Positions 33,632-42,181 of a stretch of DNA of 64,000 bases are shown here, one piece after another; positions within the stretch are counted from its first letter, which is position 1; every line of letters begins with the position of its first letter. The stretch covers positions 1 to 64,000 of the forward strand of contig NZ_WQNH01000008.1 in the NCBI RefSeq assembly GCF_009812055.1, read 5' to 3'. Both the position numbers and the translations under genes were made by a program. The notes under the pieces were generated by a model, which made no database searches, had not been told where the DNA came from, and saw nothing but the letters and a program-made list of their open reading frames with translations. The DNA comes from Chelativorans xinjiangensis (GTDB taxonomy: Bacteria > Pseudomonadota > Alphaproteobacteria > Rhizobiales > Rhizobiaceae).

Positions 33632-34948
33632 ATGCAGTCGGCGCAACTGACGGCCGTCGATCTGCCGGAGGGCGGGCTTCAGACGGCGGCACGCACGGTG
33701 CTGTTCATGGCGCTGTTCTTCTTCCTCTGGATCTCGCTGAACCCGTTCGTGGACTTGACGGGCGAGGCGGCTCTCGATCCCTCCGCGAGCAATTCGAACC
33801 GGCTCAACCAGCTTGTCTTCCTCGGGCTGTTCGGCGGCATCCTGCTTTTCGGAATGCTGCATCCGCTGCGCGGCGCGATATTCCAGCCGCTTGCGCTGCT
33901 GGTACCGCTTTTCTGCTGGATTCTGTTCGTCTCCATGATCTCCAGCCACCCGATGCTGGGCGTCAAGGGCGTCGTGCTGGCAGTCCTCGTGACGGTGAAT
34001 GCGAGCATTTACCTGCTCATTCCCGCGTCGGAGCGCCACTTTGCCAAAATGATCGCGTTTGGCACGATGGCGGTGCTGGCGCTCTCCTATTTCGGGATTA
34101 TCTTCAAGCCGACGCTCGCCATTCACCAGGCGTCCGAACTGCGCGAGCCGATGAACGCCGGATTTTGGCGCGGGCATTTCCCGCACAAGAACAGCGCCGC
34201 CGCAGCCATGGTCGTCTCCACCTTCTTCGGCCTCTTCGTCATGCGCGCGTGGTCGCGCGTTGGCGGTGCGGCCATCGCGGTGCTGGCGGCGTTTTTCCTG
34301 TTCAATACGGGGGGTAAGACATCCAGTGCGATGCTGCCGGCGATCATCGTCCTTACGTGGGCATTCGAGCGGTTCCGCATCCTGCGGGTGCCCATCGCCG
34401 TCGGAGGCATCGCTCTGTTCAACCTGCTGGCCATCGGCTCGGCGGTCATCAAGCCGTTCGGCGAACTGCTCACGAATCTCGGCATCGACGCGACCTTTAC
34501 CAACCGCGCCGATATCTGGCGGTTCGCCTTTTCGGCAATTGCCGACAGCCCCATCCTGGGGCACGGGTTCAAGGCGTTCTGGCAGACGGAGGAGCTGGTC
34601 TACAGCGGCGGCACGATAGAAACCTGGGCCGTGGCCGCCGCCAATGGGCACAACTCCTACCTCGACATCACCCTCATGACGGGAGTGCCGGGGCTCGTGC
34701 TGACGCTGATCTGGATCGTTTTCCTCCCCCTTCGCGACATTTCGCGCATAAGGCCGGAGGAACAGCGTTCGCCCTTGACCCGGCTCTACACGCGCATCTG
34801 GCTTTACACTCTGTTCAACGCCGGCCTCGAAAGCCTGTTTTACGAAGGGGGCAACCCGCTCTGGTTCACCTTTTTGCTGGCGCTTTATGGATTCCGTTAC
34901 CAATCTTCTGCCCAAATCGTCCATTCACCGAGAAGACTAGCGGGGTAG
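33632..34948 (+). CDS. O-antigen ligase/polymerase-like membrane protein (Wzy/ExoQ type)
   Basis: The 438-residue protein has about 11 transmembrane segments and a large periplasmic loop with ANGHNSYLDITLMTGVPGL, the hallmark of the Wzy_C (O-antigen ligase) family, plus RADIWRFAFSAIADSPILGHGF before it. It resembles rhizobial ExoQ-type polymerases. It would polymerise repeat units after flipping. Context between Wzz and a deacetylase supports polymerase rather than ligase. Confidence 0.87.
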   Translation: MQSAQLTAVDLPEGGLQTAARTVLFMALFFFLWISLNPFVDLTGEAALDPSASNSNRLNQLVFLGLFGGILLFGMLHPLRGAIFQPLALLVPLFCWILFVSMISSHPMLGVKGVVLAVLVTVNASIYLLIPASERHFAKMIAFGTMAVLALSYFGIIFKPTLAIHQASELREPMNAGFWRGHFPHKNSAAAAMVVSTFFGLFVMRAWSRVGGAAIAVLAAFFLFNTGGKTSSAMLPAIIVLTWAFERFRILRVPIAVGGIALFNLLAIGSAVIKPFGELLTNLGIDATFTNRADIWRFAFSAIADSPILGHGFKAFWQTEELVYSGGTIETWAVAAANGHNSYLDITLMTGVPGLVLTLIWIVFLPLRDISRIRPEEQRSPLTRLYTRIWLYTLFNAGLESLFYEGGNPLWFTFLLALYGFRYQSSAQIVHSPRRLAG

Positions 34949-34952
34949 GGGC

Positions 34953-35723
34953 GTGCGGGGTCTTGCGAGGAAAGCCGATGAACTGATCGACCGCGCCGTC
35001 AACCGTCTCGTCTGGAGGACGGCGGAGGAGGAGCGGGAGGTGCTGACGGACGTACCGCTGGTCACCTTCACGTTCGACGACGTACCGGAGACGGCTCTGA
35101 CCAACGGCGCGGCAATCCTGGAGAGGCATGGCGCCCGGGGCACCTTCTATGTGGCCGGCGGCATCGCCTCGCGCGTGGAGCGCGATCGCACGCTGATATC
35201 GAGGGAGGGCTGCCGCGAGCTCTCGATGCGCGGGCACGAGATCGGCTGCCACACCTTCGCGCACCGGAAGCTCCGCTCCCTGGGCGCCGACCTTGAGGCG
35301 GATCTGGAAAGAAACGCAGCCTACCTGTCGGCGGCCGGCGTCGAGCCACCTATTCGCAATTTCGCGTTTCCCTACAACGCAGCCTGGCCCCTGGCGCGAC
35401 CGACGCTTCGCGCGCGTTATCTCACGTGCAGGGGAGCGGGCGAGGCCATCAACCGCGGCAAGGTCGATCATCTCATGCTCAAGGCCGTGGAGATCCGGCA
35501 GCCCGAGGCCTATGCCCGCTCGGCGACCCGGTGGGTGGACGACGTAGCGGCAACGCCTGGATGGCTGATCTTCTTCACGCACGACATCGCCGATACGCCG
35601 ACCCAGTTCGGCTGCACCCCGGAGACATTCGAGCATCTGGTCGCCTATTCAGCGAAGAGCTGCAGGATCGTGACGATCGGCGAAGCTGTCGCACTGCTCG
35701 GCTGGGAGGGGGCAAGCCGATGA
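34953..35723 (+). CDS. NodB-type polysaccharide deacetylase
   Basis: The 256-residue protein has FTFDDVPE (metal-binding aspartate pair) and RGHEIGCHTFAH (the two metal histidines) of carbohydrate esterase family 4. It would remove an acetyl group from an N-acetyl hexosamine, exposing an amine. There is no signal peptide, so it may act in the cytoplasm on lipid-linked intermediates. GTG 34953 starts only four bases after the Wzy-like stop. Its stop overlaps the next glycosyltransferase (ATGA). A free amine would be a natural acceptor for the acyl group made by the upstream cassette. Confidence 0.88.
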   Translation: MRGLARKADELIDRAVNRLVWRTAEEEREVLTDVPLVTFTFDDVPETALTNGAAILERHGARGTFYVAGGIASRVERDRTLISREGCRELSMRGHEIGCHTFAHRKLRSLGADLEADLERNAAYLSAAGVEPPIRNFAFPYNAAWPLARPTLRARYLTCRGAGEAINRGKVDHLMLKAVEIRQPEAYARSATRWVDDVAATPGWLIFFTHDIADTPTQFGCTPETFEHLVAYSAKSCRIVTIGEAVALLGWEGASR

Positions 35724-36985
35724 CCATAGATGCGCCGCGGCTGCTTGCCATCAACAACTACTTCTACCGACGGGGAGGGGCCGAAGCGGTTTTCTTCGAT
35801 CACATGGCGCTGTTTGCCGAGATCGGCTGGGATGTCGTGCCTTTCGCCATGCAGCACGACAGGAACGAGCCCTCCGCGTGGTCCGACTACTTCATCTCCG
35901 AGATCGAGTACGGCAACCAGCACGGCGCGCTCACGAAGGCAATGCACGCCGCCAAGGTCATCTATTCGCTGGAAGCCCAGCGCAAGCTTTCAAGGCTGAT
36001 CGAAGCCGCGCCGCCAACGATCGCGCATGCGCACAATGTCTATCATCACCTATCGCCGGCCGTCTTCTCAACGCTGAAGGCAGCGGGGATTCCCGTGGTC
36101 ATGACCGCGCATGACCTGAAGCTTGGCTGCCCCGCCTATAAGATGCTGCGCCGGGGCGTCGTTTGCGAGAAGTGCAAGGGAGGGCGCATCCACAACGTGG
36201 TCCTGAACCGCTGCGTGAAGGATTCCTTCGCCGTGAGCGGCATCGTGTTTGTCGAGACAATCGTGCACCGGTTGCTCGGGCTCTATCGGGACAAGGTCGA
36301 CCGCTTCGTCGTTCCGAGCCGCTTCTATCGCGAGAAGCTCATCGAGTGGGGCTGGCCGGCCGAGAAGCTCGTCTACATCCCGAATTTCGTCAACGCATCG
36401 CATCTGAGGACGGATTGGGCGGAGCAGGACCATTTCGTCTACGCTGGAAGGCTGGCGCCGGAGAAAGGTATTACCACGCTCATTCGCGCCGCGGCCTTGT
36501 CCAGGCAGAAGCTCGTCATCGCCGGCACCGGGCCGGAGGAGGCGGCGTTGCACGCTCTAGCTCGCGATAGCGGCGCCGATGTCTCGTTTGCCGGCTATAT
36601 GTCGGGCGAAAGCCTCCACCGTCTGATCGGCGGGGCGAAGGCTCTAGTCCTTCCTTCCGAATGGTACGAGAACGCGCCAATCAGCATTCTGGAAGCGTAT
36701 GCGCTCGGAAAGCCGGTCATAGGCTCCGCCATCGGCGGCATTCCGGAGATGATCAAGGAAGGCGAGACGGGCTATACGGCTGAAGCCGGATCGCCCGAAA
36801 GCCTCGCGCAAGCCATGCTCACCGTGGCGTCCCTGTCGGCTGCTGAGCGCGCCGCGATGGGAATGCGCGGTAAAGAGTGGGTCTTGACCGAGTTTTCGGC
36901 AACGCGCTACCGGCAACGCATGCTCGACCTTTATGCCGCCCTTGTTTCGTCCGACCTCGGCGATATGCGGCGGCACGGAACGTAG
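35720..36985 (+). CDS. Glycosyltransferase family 4
   Basis: This 421-residue GT-B retaining glycosyltransferase has the N-terminal INNYFYRRGGAEAVFFDHM, a cysteine-rich middle (LGCPAYKMLRRGVVCEKCKGG, ending with NRCVKDS) seen in several exopolysaccharide transferases, and the nucleotide-sugar EX7E region SEWYENAPISILEAYALGKPV. It transfers a sugar from a nucleotide donor to the growing lipid-linked unit. It is coupled to the deacetylase by ATGA and followed by copy 2 of the two-hairpin repeat. Confidence 0.88.
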   Translation: MTIDAPRLLAINNYFYRRGGAEAVFFDHMALFAEIGWDVVPFAMQHDRNEPSAWSDYFISEIEYGNQHGALTKAMHAAKVIYSLEAQRKLSRLIEAAPPTIAHAHNVYHHLSPAVFSTLKAAGIPVVMTAHDLKLGCPAYKMLRRGVVCEKCKGGRIHNVVLNRCVKDSFAVSGIVFVETIVHRLLGLYRDKVDRFVVPSRFYREKLIEWGWPAEKLVYIPNFVNASHLRTDWAEQDHFVYAGRLAPEKGITTLIRAAALSRQKLVIAGTGPEEAALHALARDSGADVSFAGYMSGESLHRLIGGAKALVLPSEWYENAPISILEAYALGKPVIGSAIGGIPEMIKEGETGYTAEAGSPESLAQAMLTVASLSAAERAAMGMRGKEWVLTEFSATRYRQRMLDLYAALVSSDLGDMRRHGT

Positions 36986-36993
36986 TTCCTTGG

Positions 36994-37098
36994 GAGCAAT
37001 TCCAGGAAAAGTGGAAACCGGTTTTCTTTCCGTTCGAAATTGCCGCAAAACAAGGAGTTAGACCAATCATCGACTCCAGGAACCGATGAACTGGTTTA
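36994..37098 (+). repeat. Two-hairpin dispersed repeat (family A), copy 2
   Basis: Nine bases after a glycosyltransferase stop codon, inside what should be one operon. Stem 1 pairs GCAATT with AATTGC. Stem 2 pairs TAGACC with GGTTTA (one G-U) and ATCATCG with CGATGAA (one end mismatch). The inner AGTGGAAACCGGTTTTC is identical to copy 1. Confidence 0.85.
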
Positions 37099-37163
37099 GC
37101 GGTCCGATTCACGCTTCTTTTAGAGATCGCGGCTATCGTCCGGCCGTCATTCCTGGAGAGGTA

Positions 37164-38450
37164 ATGTCCGACGTCAACACCGCAGCCGCCTGCGAGGGCC
37201 ACGGCGCTAAGCCGCGAAAGCCGTCTGGTGGGCTTCTCCACACGTCCGAGCAGCCCATGCCTGCGGCAGCACTTCGCGCCGCCCGACCAGCCTCCGACGC
37301 CGTTCACCTGTCTTTGCCGGCCTCGACCGCCGCGTTCCGGAAGGGACGCGTCACCATGCTCGGCCTGCGCGGCATTCCCAACGTTCAAGGCGGGGTGGAG
37401 CGGCATGTCGAAATGCTCGGGTGCGAGCTCATTCGCCTCGGCTGGCATGTCACCGTAATCGGGCGCCGGTCATACCTGCCTGAAAAGGAGGCGACCAGCT
37501 GGAACGGCATCGATGTGGTGCCGATCTGGTCACCGCGGAAGGTGGCGCTGGAGGCAGCCGTCCACACACTTCTCGGCGTGCTTTATTCCGGTCTCCATCG
37601 GCCGGATATCCTGCACATTCATGCGATCGGCCCCTCGCTCATGGTGCCGCTCGCCCGGCTCCTTGGTCTGAAGGTCGTCGTGACCCACCACGGCTTCGAC
37701 TATAACCGGCAAAAATGGGGCCCTGTCGCCAAGAGGATCCTGAAACTCGGCGAGTCGCTCGGTATGCGATTCGCCAACGGGCGTATCGCGATCGCTGGCG
37801 GCATCGCGGAGGCGATGCAGACCCGCTATGGCGTTCCCGTCAGCTTTATTCCCAACGGTGTCGCCATCCATATCGCCGAGGATGGAGGGAAGGCGCTCGA
37901 GCGCTCCGACTTGTCCCCGCAAGGCTACATCCTGACGGTGGCGCGCCTTGTCCCGGAAAAGCGCCAGACCGACCTGATCGACGCCTTCGCCAAGCTGAAG
38001 AACCCGACCCACAAGCTGGTGATTGTCGGCGGCAGCGAGTTCGAGACCCCCTATTCCCGCCAGCTCGCGGAAAAGGCACGCGAGGTGCCGGGCGTCGTCA
38101 TGACCGGCTTCCAGACTGGGGACAGCCTCGCAGCGCTCTTCGCGAACGCTGCGCTCTTCGTCCTGCCGTCCAGCCACGAGGGAATGCCGATAGCGCTTCT
38201 GGAGGCGCTCGGGCACGGCCTGCCTATTCTTGCAAGCGACATCCCTGCCAATCTGGAAGTGGGCTTGCCGACGGAAGATCACTTCCCCTTGGGCGACGTC
38301 GATGCCTTGGCCGCGGCGATCGAGCGCAAGCTCTCCGCCATCTCTTCACAGGAGGAACGGCGCCGCAAGGCCCGGCAGATCGAGGATCGTTATGGCTGGG
38401 CCTCGATCGCCGAGCGGACGGCCGCCGTCTACCGCTCGCTGCTGGCCTGA
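37164..38450 (+). CDS. Glycosyltransferase family 4
   Basis: This 428-residue GT-B enzyme has LRGIPNVQGGVERHVEMLG at the glycine-rich acceptor end of the N-domain, TVARLVPEKRQTDLIDAF, and SSHEGMPIALLEALGHGLPILAS with the conserved EX7E. The first 60 residues (to AAFRKGRVTM) are not conserved. ATG 37164 follows GGAGAGG and is preferred; a frame extension into the preceding repeat is ignored. It likely adds another sugar of the same repeat unit as the previous transferase. Confidence 0.87.
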   Translation: MSDVNTAAACEGHGAKPRKPSGGLLHTSEQPMPAAALRAARPASDAVHLSLPASTAAFRKGRVTMLGLRGIPNVQGGVERHVEMLGCELIRLGWHVTVIGRRSYLPEKEATSWNGIDVVPIWSPRKVALEAAVHTLLGVLYSGLHRPDILHIHAIGPSLMVPLARLLGLKVVVTHHGFDYNRQKWGPVAKRILKLGESLGMRFANGRIAIAGGIAEAMQTRYGVPVSFIPNGVAIHIAEDGGKALERSDLSPQGYILTVARLVPEKRQTDLIDAFAKLKNPTHKLVIVGGSEFETPYSRQLAEKAREVPGVVMTGFQTGDSLAALFANAALFVLPSSHEGMPIALLEALGHGLPILASDIPANLEVGLPTEDHFPLGDVDALAAAIERKLSAISSQEERRRKARQIEDRYGWASIAERTAAVYRSLLA

Positions 38451-38472
38451 ACGCACGTTCGAGGAACCCAAA

Positions 38473-38931
38473 ATGTCCCGGCATGGAAAAGCACGCCGCC
38501 ATCGCCTCATGGGACTGCTGGTCTGGGCGCGACGGGCCGCGCCGTGGCTGATCTTCGCCGCTATTCTTCTGGCTACGCTTTCGCCGCTCGACATGCGTCC
38601 CCGCACGGGGTCCGTCCATGCGGAACGCTTCGCCGCCTTTGCCCTTCTTGGTTCCCTCTATGCTGTTGCCTTCCCGAGGCGCCTGGTTCTCGTCTGCATC
38701 ATCGTCGCCTTCTCGACCGTCGCGCTTGAGCTCCTGCAACTGAGCCTGACGGATCGTCATCCCCGCTTTTCCGATCTCGCGGTGAAACTCGCCGGTGGTG
38801 CAGGGGGCATTTTCATTACCTGGATATCGCTGCGCCTCCTCGCGCGCCGCCGCAAGCGCCCGCAAGAGGCCAATACGGACTGGCCGCACTGGTCTGCGCG
38901 CAGGAACCATCATCCGCGTGCAGGCGCGTGA
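38473..38931 (+). CDS. VanZ-like family membrane protein
   Basis: The 152-residue protein has three to four transmembrane segments and the VanZ pattern: LSPLDMRPRTG, HAERFAAFALLG, a central ALELLQLSL followed by DRHPRFSDLAVKLAGG. VanZ-type proteins are frequent in exopolysaccharide and exosortase loci; their biochemical function is not settled. It lies 22 bases after the glycosyltransferase and 22 before the GT2 gene. Confidence 0.8.
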   Translation: MSRHGKARRHRLMGLLVWARRAAPWLIFAAILLATLSPLDMRPRTGSVHAERFAAFALLGSLYAVAFPRRLVLVCIIVAFSTVALELLQLSLTDRHPRFSDLAVKLAGGAGGIFITWISLRLLARRRKRPQEANTDWPHWSARRNHHPRAGA

Positions 38932-38953
38932 GCAGTCGGAAGAGGGGGCGATC

Positions 38954-39952
38954 TTGGCTGTCAGCATCATCATCAAGACGCTGAACGAGGAAAAGCACAT
39001 CGCTTCGACCGTCGAACACGCGCTTGCCGGTCTGCCGGACGGAGAGGGCGAGGTTATCGTGGCCGACAGCGGTTCCACCGACCGGACGGCCGAGATCGTC
39101 TCCCACTATCCCGCAACCACGGTCCAGATCGTCGAGCCGGCGCGGCCCAGTTGCGGTATCGGCGGCCAGCTCGGCTTTCAATACGCCCAACACGATTTCA
39201 TCTGCCTCATCGACGGCGACATGGACCTGGACCCGACCTTTCTCACCGAGGCGCTGGAATATTTACGCGCGCACCCGGATGTGGCGGGCGTGACCGGGCA
39301 CGTGGAGGAGATGAACCTCGCCAATCTGGAGTTCACCCGCCGCGTAACCCGCAACGCGCCGGAAAACCGGGTCGGCGAGATCGACCGGATGAATGGCGGC
39401 GGGCTCTATCGCCGCGCGGCCATCGAAAGCGTAGGCTACCTCACGGACCGCAATTTGCACGGCTACGAGGAATTCGACCTTGGCATCCGCCTGCGCGGCG
39501 CCGGCTGGCGGCTGGTTCGCCTCGACAGGCGCTTCGTGCGCCATTACGGCCATGTCGAAAACTCCTTTCGCCTCCTCGTGAGACGCTGGAAGAGCAAATA
39601 TCTCTTTGGCATCGGCGAGGTGCTGCGCGGGTCGGTGGGAAAGCCCTATTTCCGGCAGATGCTCAGGGAATTGCCGGAGCTCAGGCTTTGGGCGCTGGTC
39701 CTGGCTTGGATCGTGTTATCGCTGTCGCTCCTCCTCTTCCTCCCCGGGAAACTTCTGTCGCTGGCCATCGTCTTGGGATTGTTCGCCTTCGTCGTGCTTG
39801 CCATGTCGCTGCGCAAGGGAAGCTTGGTCATGGGCGCCTATTCCGTGGTTGCGTGGCTGTTTCACGCGGCGGCTCTTCCCGTTGGCTTTCTCCGCCCGCG
39901 CAGCGATCCTCGGGCCTGGATTGAAAGCCGCAGGCTGGGCGAGGAAACATGA
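38954..39952 (+). CDS. Glycosyltransferase family 2 with C-terminal membrane helices
   Basis: The 332-residue GT-A enzyme has SIIIKTLNEEKHIASTVEHAL, VADSGSTDRTAEIV and the DXD-type CLIDGDMDLDP, plus NGGGLYRRAAIESVGYL later. Three hydrophobic segments at the C-terminus (ALVLAWIVLSLSLLLFL onward) anchor it in the membrane. The best start is the TTG at 38954 with GAGGGGG five bases upstream; GTG at 38918 is an alternative. It closes the polysaccharide operon. Confidence 0.83.
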   Translation: MAVSIIIKTLNEEKHIASTVEHALAGLPDGEGEVIVADSGSTDRTAEIVSHYPATTVQIVEPARPSCGIGGQLGFQYAQHDFICLIDGDMDLDPTFLTEALEYLRAHPDVAGVTGHVEEMNLANLEFTRRVTRNAPENRVGEIDRMNGGGLYRRAAIESVGYLTDRNLHGYEEFDLGIRLRGAGWRLVRLDRRFVRHYGHVENSFRLLVRRWKSKYLFGIGEVLRGSVGKPYFRQMLRELPELRLWALVLAWIVLSLSLLLFLPGKLLSLAIVLGLFAFVVLAMSLRKGSLVMGAYSVVAWLFHAAALPVGFLRPRSDPRAWIESRRLGEET

Positions 39953-40084
39953 AGGCTCTTCACCGCCGCCATGGATGAACGGATGCCGGTGCGGGAGACC
40001 TCTCCTGCGACCGGAGCCGCAGCGTCCACGAGCACTGCGAGGCCCCGGAACTTGACGCAAGGCAAGACCGTACCGAAAGATCGG

Positions 40085-40876
40085 TCAGGACGCTTTCGCC
40101 TCGAACGCTGGCGGGAAATCGCCGAGCGCCTTCGCCTCATTGATCCGCGCCGCGATATCCTCCTCGACGATCGACTCGAGCTGAGCGAAGCTGTCGATGA
40201 CGTAGTAGATCGGCTGGACGATATCGATCCGGTAGGGTGTGCGCAGCACTGTCATCAGATCGAACGGCCGGAACTCGCATTTTGTCGAAGCCATGGCGTT
40301 GCGCGTCTCGCTCGGCGACGAAACGATACCCGCGCCGAAGCAGCGCCTGCCTTTCGGCGTGTTGATCAGACCGAATTCCACCGTGAACCAGAAGATGCGG
40401 AACAGATGCCACGAATAGCCTTTGCCGAGCTTGGTGGCCTTTTGTCCGAAGCGGCGAACAAAGTTGGCGTAGCTCGTGTTGGTGAGCAGCGGGCAATGGC
40501 CGAAAACCTCGTGGAAGAGGTCGGGTTCCTCGATATAGTCGATATGCTCGCGCCGACGCATGAAGGTGGCGAGCGGGAACTTGCCCTGCGACAACAGCTC
40601 GTAAAAGCGCGAGGGCGGGATAAGGGCCGGAACGCCTTCCACACCGAAGCCGGTGCTTTCGGCAAGCCGCCTGTTGACATCCTTGAGCTGCGGGACCTTG
40701 TCCGGACTCAAACCCAGCGTCCGAACCCCTTCAAGATATTCATCGCAGGCCTTGTCGGCGAGCAGCGCCATCTGCCGCCGGTAGAGTTCGCCCCAGATCG
40801 CATCTTCCTCGGGCGTGTAGAGATAGGTTCCGTCCGGCTCCGGCAACTTGGCGGTATAGGTGCTTTCCTTGGTCAT
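40085..40876 (-). CDS. phhA: Phenylalanine 4-monooxygenase
   Basis: PhhA hydroxylates phenylalanine to tyrosine with tetrahydropterin, O2 and Fe(II). The 263 residues contain IEEPDLFHEVFGHCPLLTN, giving the two iron histidines, and WFTVEFGLI with the third ligand glutamate. Length matches bacterial enzymes. The AraC-type regulator gene lies 62 bases upstream on the same strand. No pterin-4a-carbinolamine dehydratase gene is adjacent. Confidence 0.96.
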   Translation of the reverse strand: MTKESTYTAKLPEPDGTYLYTPEEDAIWGELYRRQMALLADKACDEYLEGVRTLGLSPDKVPQLKDVNRRLAESTGFGVEGVPALIPPSRFYELLSQGKFPLATFMRRREHIDYIEEPDLFHEVFGHCPLLTNTSYANFVRRFGQKATKLGKGYSWHLFRIFWFTVEFGLINTPKGRRCFGAGIVSSPSETRNAMASTKCEFRPFDLMTVLRTPYRIDIVQPIYYVIDSFAQLESIVEEDIAARINEAKALGDFPPAFEAKAS

Positions 40877-40938
40877 GACGTCACCTCATTCGTCAGGACA
40901 GATTGCTGTTGCAATTGTACCACCGGCAGGCCGAGTAT

Positions 40939-41925
40939 TTATTTCACATTCTGCCGACGCGCCATCTCGCGGATATCGGAGGGCGTAGCCCCAAAGGCTT
41001 TGCGGAAACAGCGGTTGAAGTAGGAGATGTCGTCAAAGCCAGCCTGGGTTGCCAGCAAGCTGATTGTGCGGTCGGTGAGGCGCGGATCGCTCAAGAGGCG
41101 GCGGGCGCGCGCCAGCCGCTGGCGCAACACGAACTGCGTGAAGGTGGTGCCTTCGCCCTCGAACAAAAGCTGGATGTAGCGCGGCGAGACGCCGTTCCGC
41201 GCCGCCACCGCGGCGACGCCGAGGCCGGGATGGTCGAGCCGGTCGAGGATATCGGCCTTGATCGCCTTCAGCCGCGCCGCGCGCATGCCACGAGCTTCGA
41301 TGCATTCCCGGGCATCGCCGGTCGCCCCGACAACCAGAGCGACCAGATCCTGGATATGGTGTGAGACGGCACGGCGCATTTCGGCACTTTCGATCCTGCC
41401 GTCCTCCCAGACCAGCCGGAGATAGCCGGTCAGAAGACGCATCGCGTCACTGCCACCGGGAATCGCACGCGCGGCCTCAATGCTCGGAACCAGCGGCATG
41501 AGCACGGCCGGCGGCATGCAGACTGCCAGGCACTGTACGGCCGGCATATACCGCATCAAGCTCGGATCGGCGTTCAGAAGAGTAATGCCGCCGCCCTCGG
41601 CCGCGCCCGCCTTGCGGCCCAATTGGCTGGCGGTCACGCTGCCCGTCACAGGGATGAGCAGGACGAAGTCGTCATTGCCGTCGGTGGCGATGCATTCTTG
41701 CGTGCGGCGCGCGGCGACGCCCGTGGAGCTGCCGATCAGCGATACTTTCAGCCCCGGCAGGGCGCGGATCGTCGCCTTGCAGCGAAACGGTTTGCCGTCC
41801 AGGGGCTCCATGTCGAACGCCACATGAGGCCCAAGCGCCTCGCGCCAGAAAGACGGCCGCTTGGCCGGCGGCAATCCGTCGCTGGAAACCCTTGCCGGGC
41901 CGAAGTTCAGTTGCAGCGCCCCCAT
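40939..41925 (-). CDS. AraC family transcriptional regulator
   Basis: The 328-residue protein has an N-terminal AraC-binding-like domain and a C-terminal double helix-turn-helix: LGVAAVAARNGVSPRYIQLLFEGEG and ISLLATQAGFDDISYFNRCFRKAFGATPSDIRE. It belongs to the group with a long N-terminal sensing half like the feaR/oxygenase-type regulators. It is upstream of phhA in the same direction, so it may control or be cotranscribed with it. The effector is unknown. Confidence 0.88.
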   Translation of the reverse strand: MGALQLNFGPARVSSDGLPPAKRPSFWREALGPHVAFDMEPLDGKPFRCKATIRALPGLKVSLIGSSTGVAARRTQECIATDGNDDFVLLIPVTGSVTASQLGRKAGAAEGGGITLLNADPSLMRYMPAVQCLAVCMPPAVLMPLVPSIEAARAIPGGSDAMRLLTGYLRLVWEDGRIESAEMRRAVSHHIQDLVALVVGATGDARECIEARGMRAARLKAIKADILDRLDHPGLGVAAVAARNGVSPRYIQLLFEGEGTTFTQFVLRQRLARARRLLSDPRLTDRTISLLATQAGFDDISYFNRCFRKAFGATPSDIREMARRQNVK

Positions 41926-42181
41926 CGGATTTCTCTGGCTGCTAACAACGCTAAGACACAGACTAGCACGGGTGGCCGCAATGCAACATGGCGCTCACAA
42001 CTCCGACTTATCGAACCCTAACACTTCGTTTCAGGCCAAGCCTCGTTTCGCCTCCGTTCAAGACCTCTCCTCCAGCCGGAGTTAGCCTCGACGCAAAGGG
42101 ACAGTGGCAGCGGCGAGAGCAGGCGGTTCGGGGGATCGGCCGGGCGGATGCGACGGCGCATGCCTGACTGGAGGAACGACG

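Noticed and set aside
33416-34924. A 502-codon minus-strand frame antisense to wzz and wzy.
   Set aside because: Low-complexity charged shadow of membrane-protein codons; no domain or ribosome-binding site.
22588-39952. The polysaccharide locus as an exosortase/PEP-CTERM (XrtA) locus.
   Set aside because: AsnB, ligase, carrier protein, VanZ and Wzz-type genes resemble such loci, but no exosortase, PEP-CTERM protein or PrsK/PrsR pair is present.
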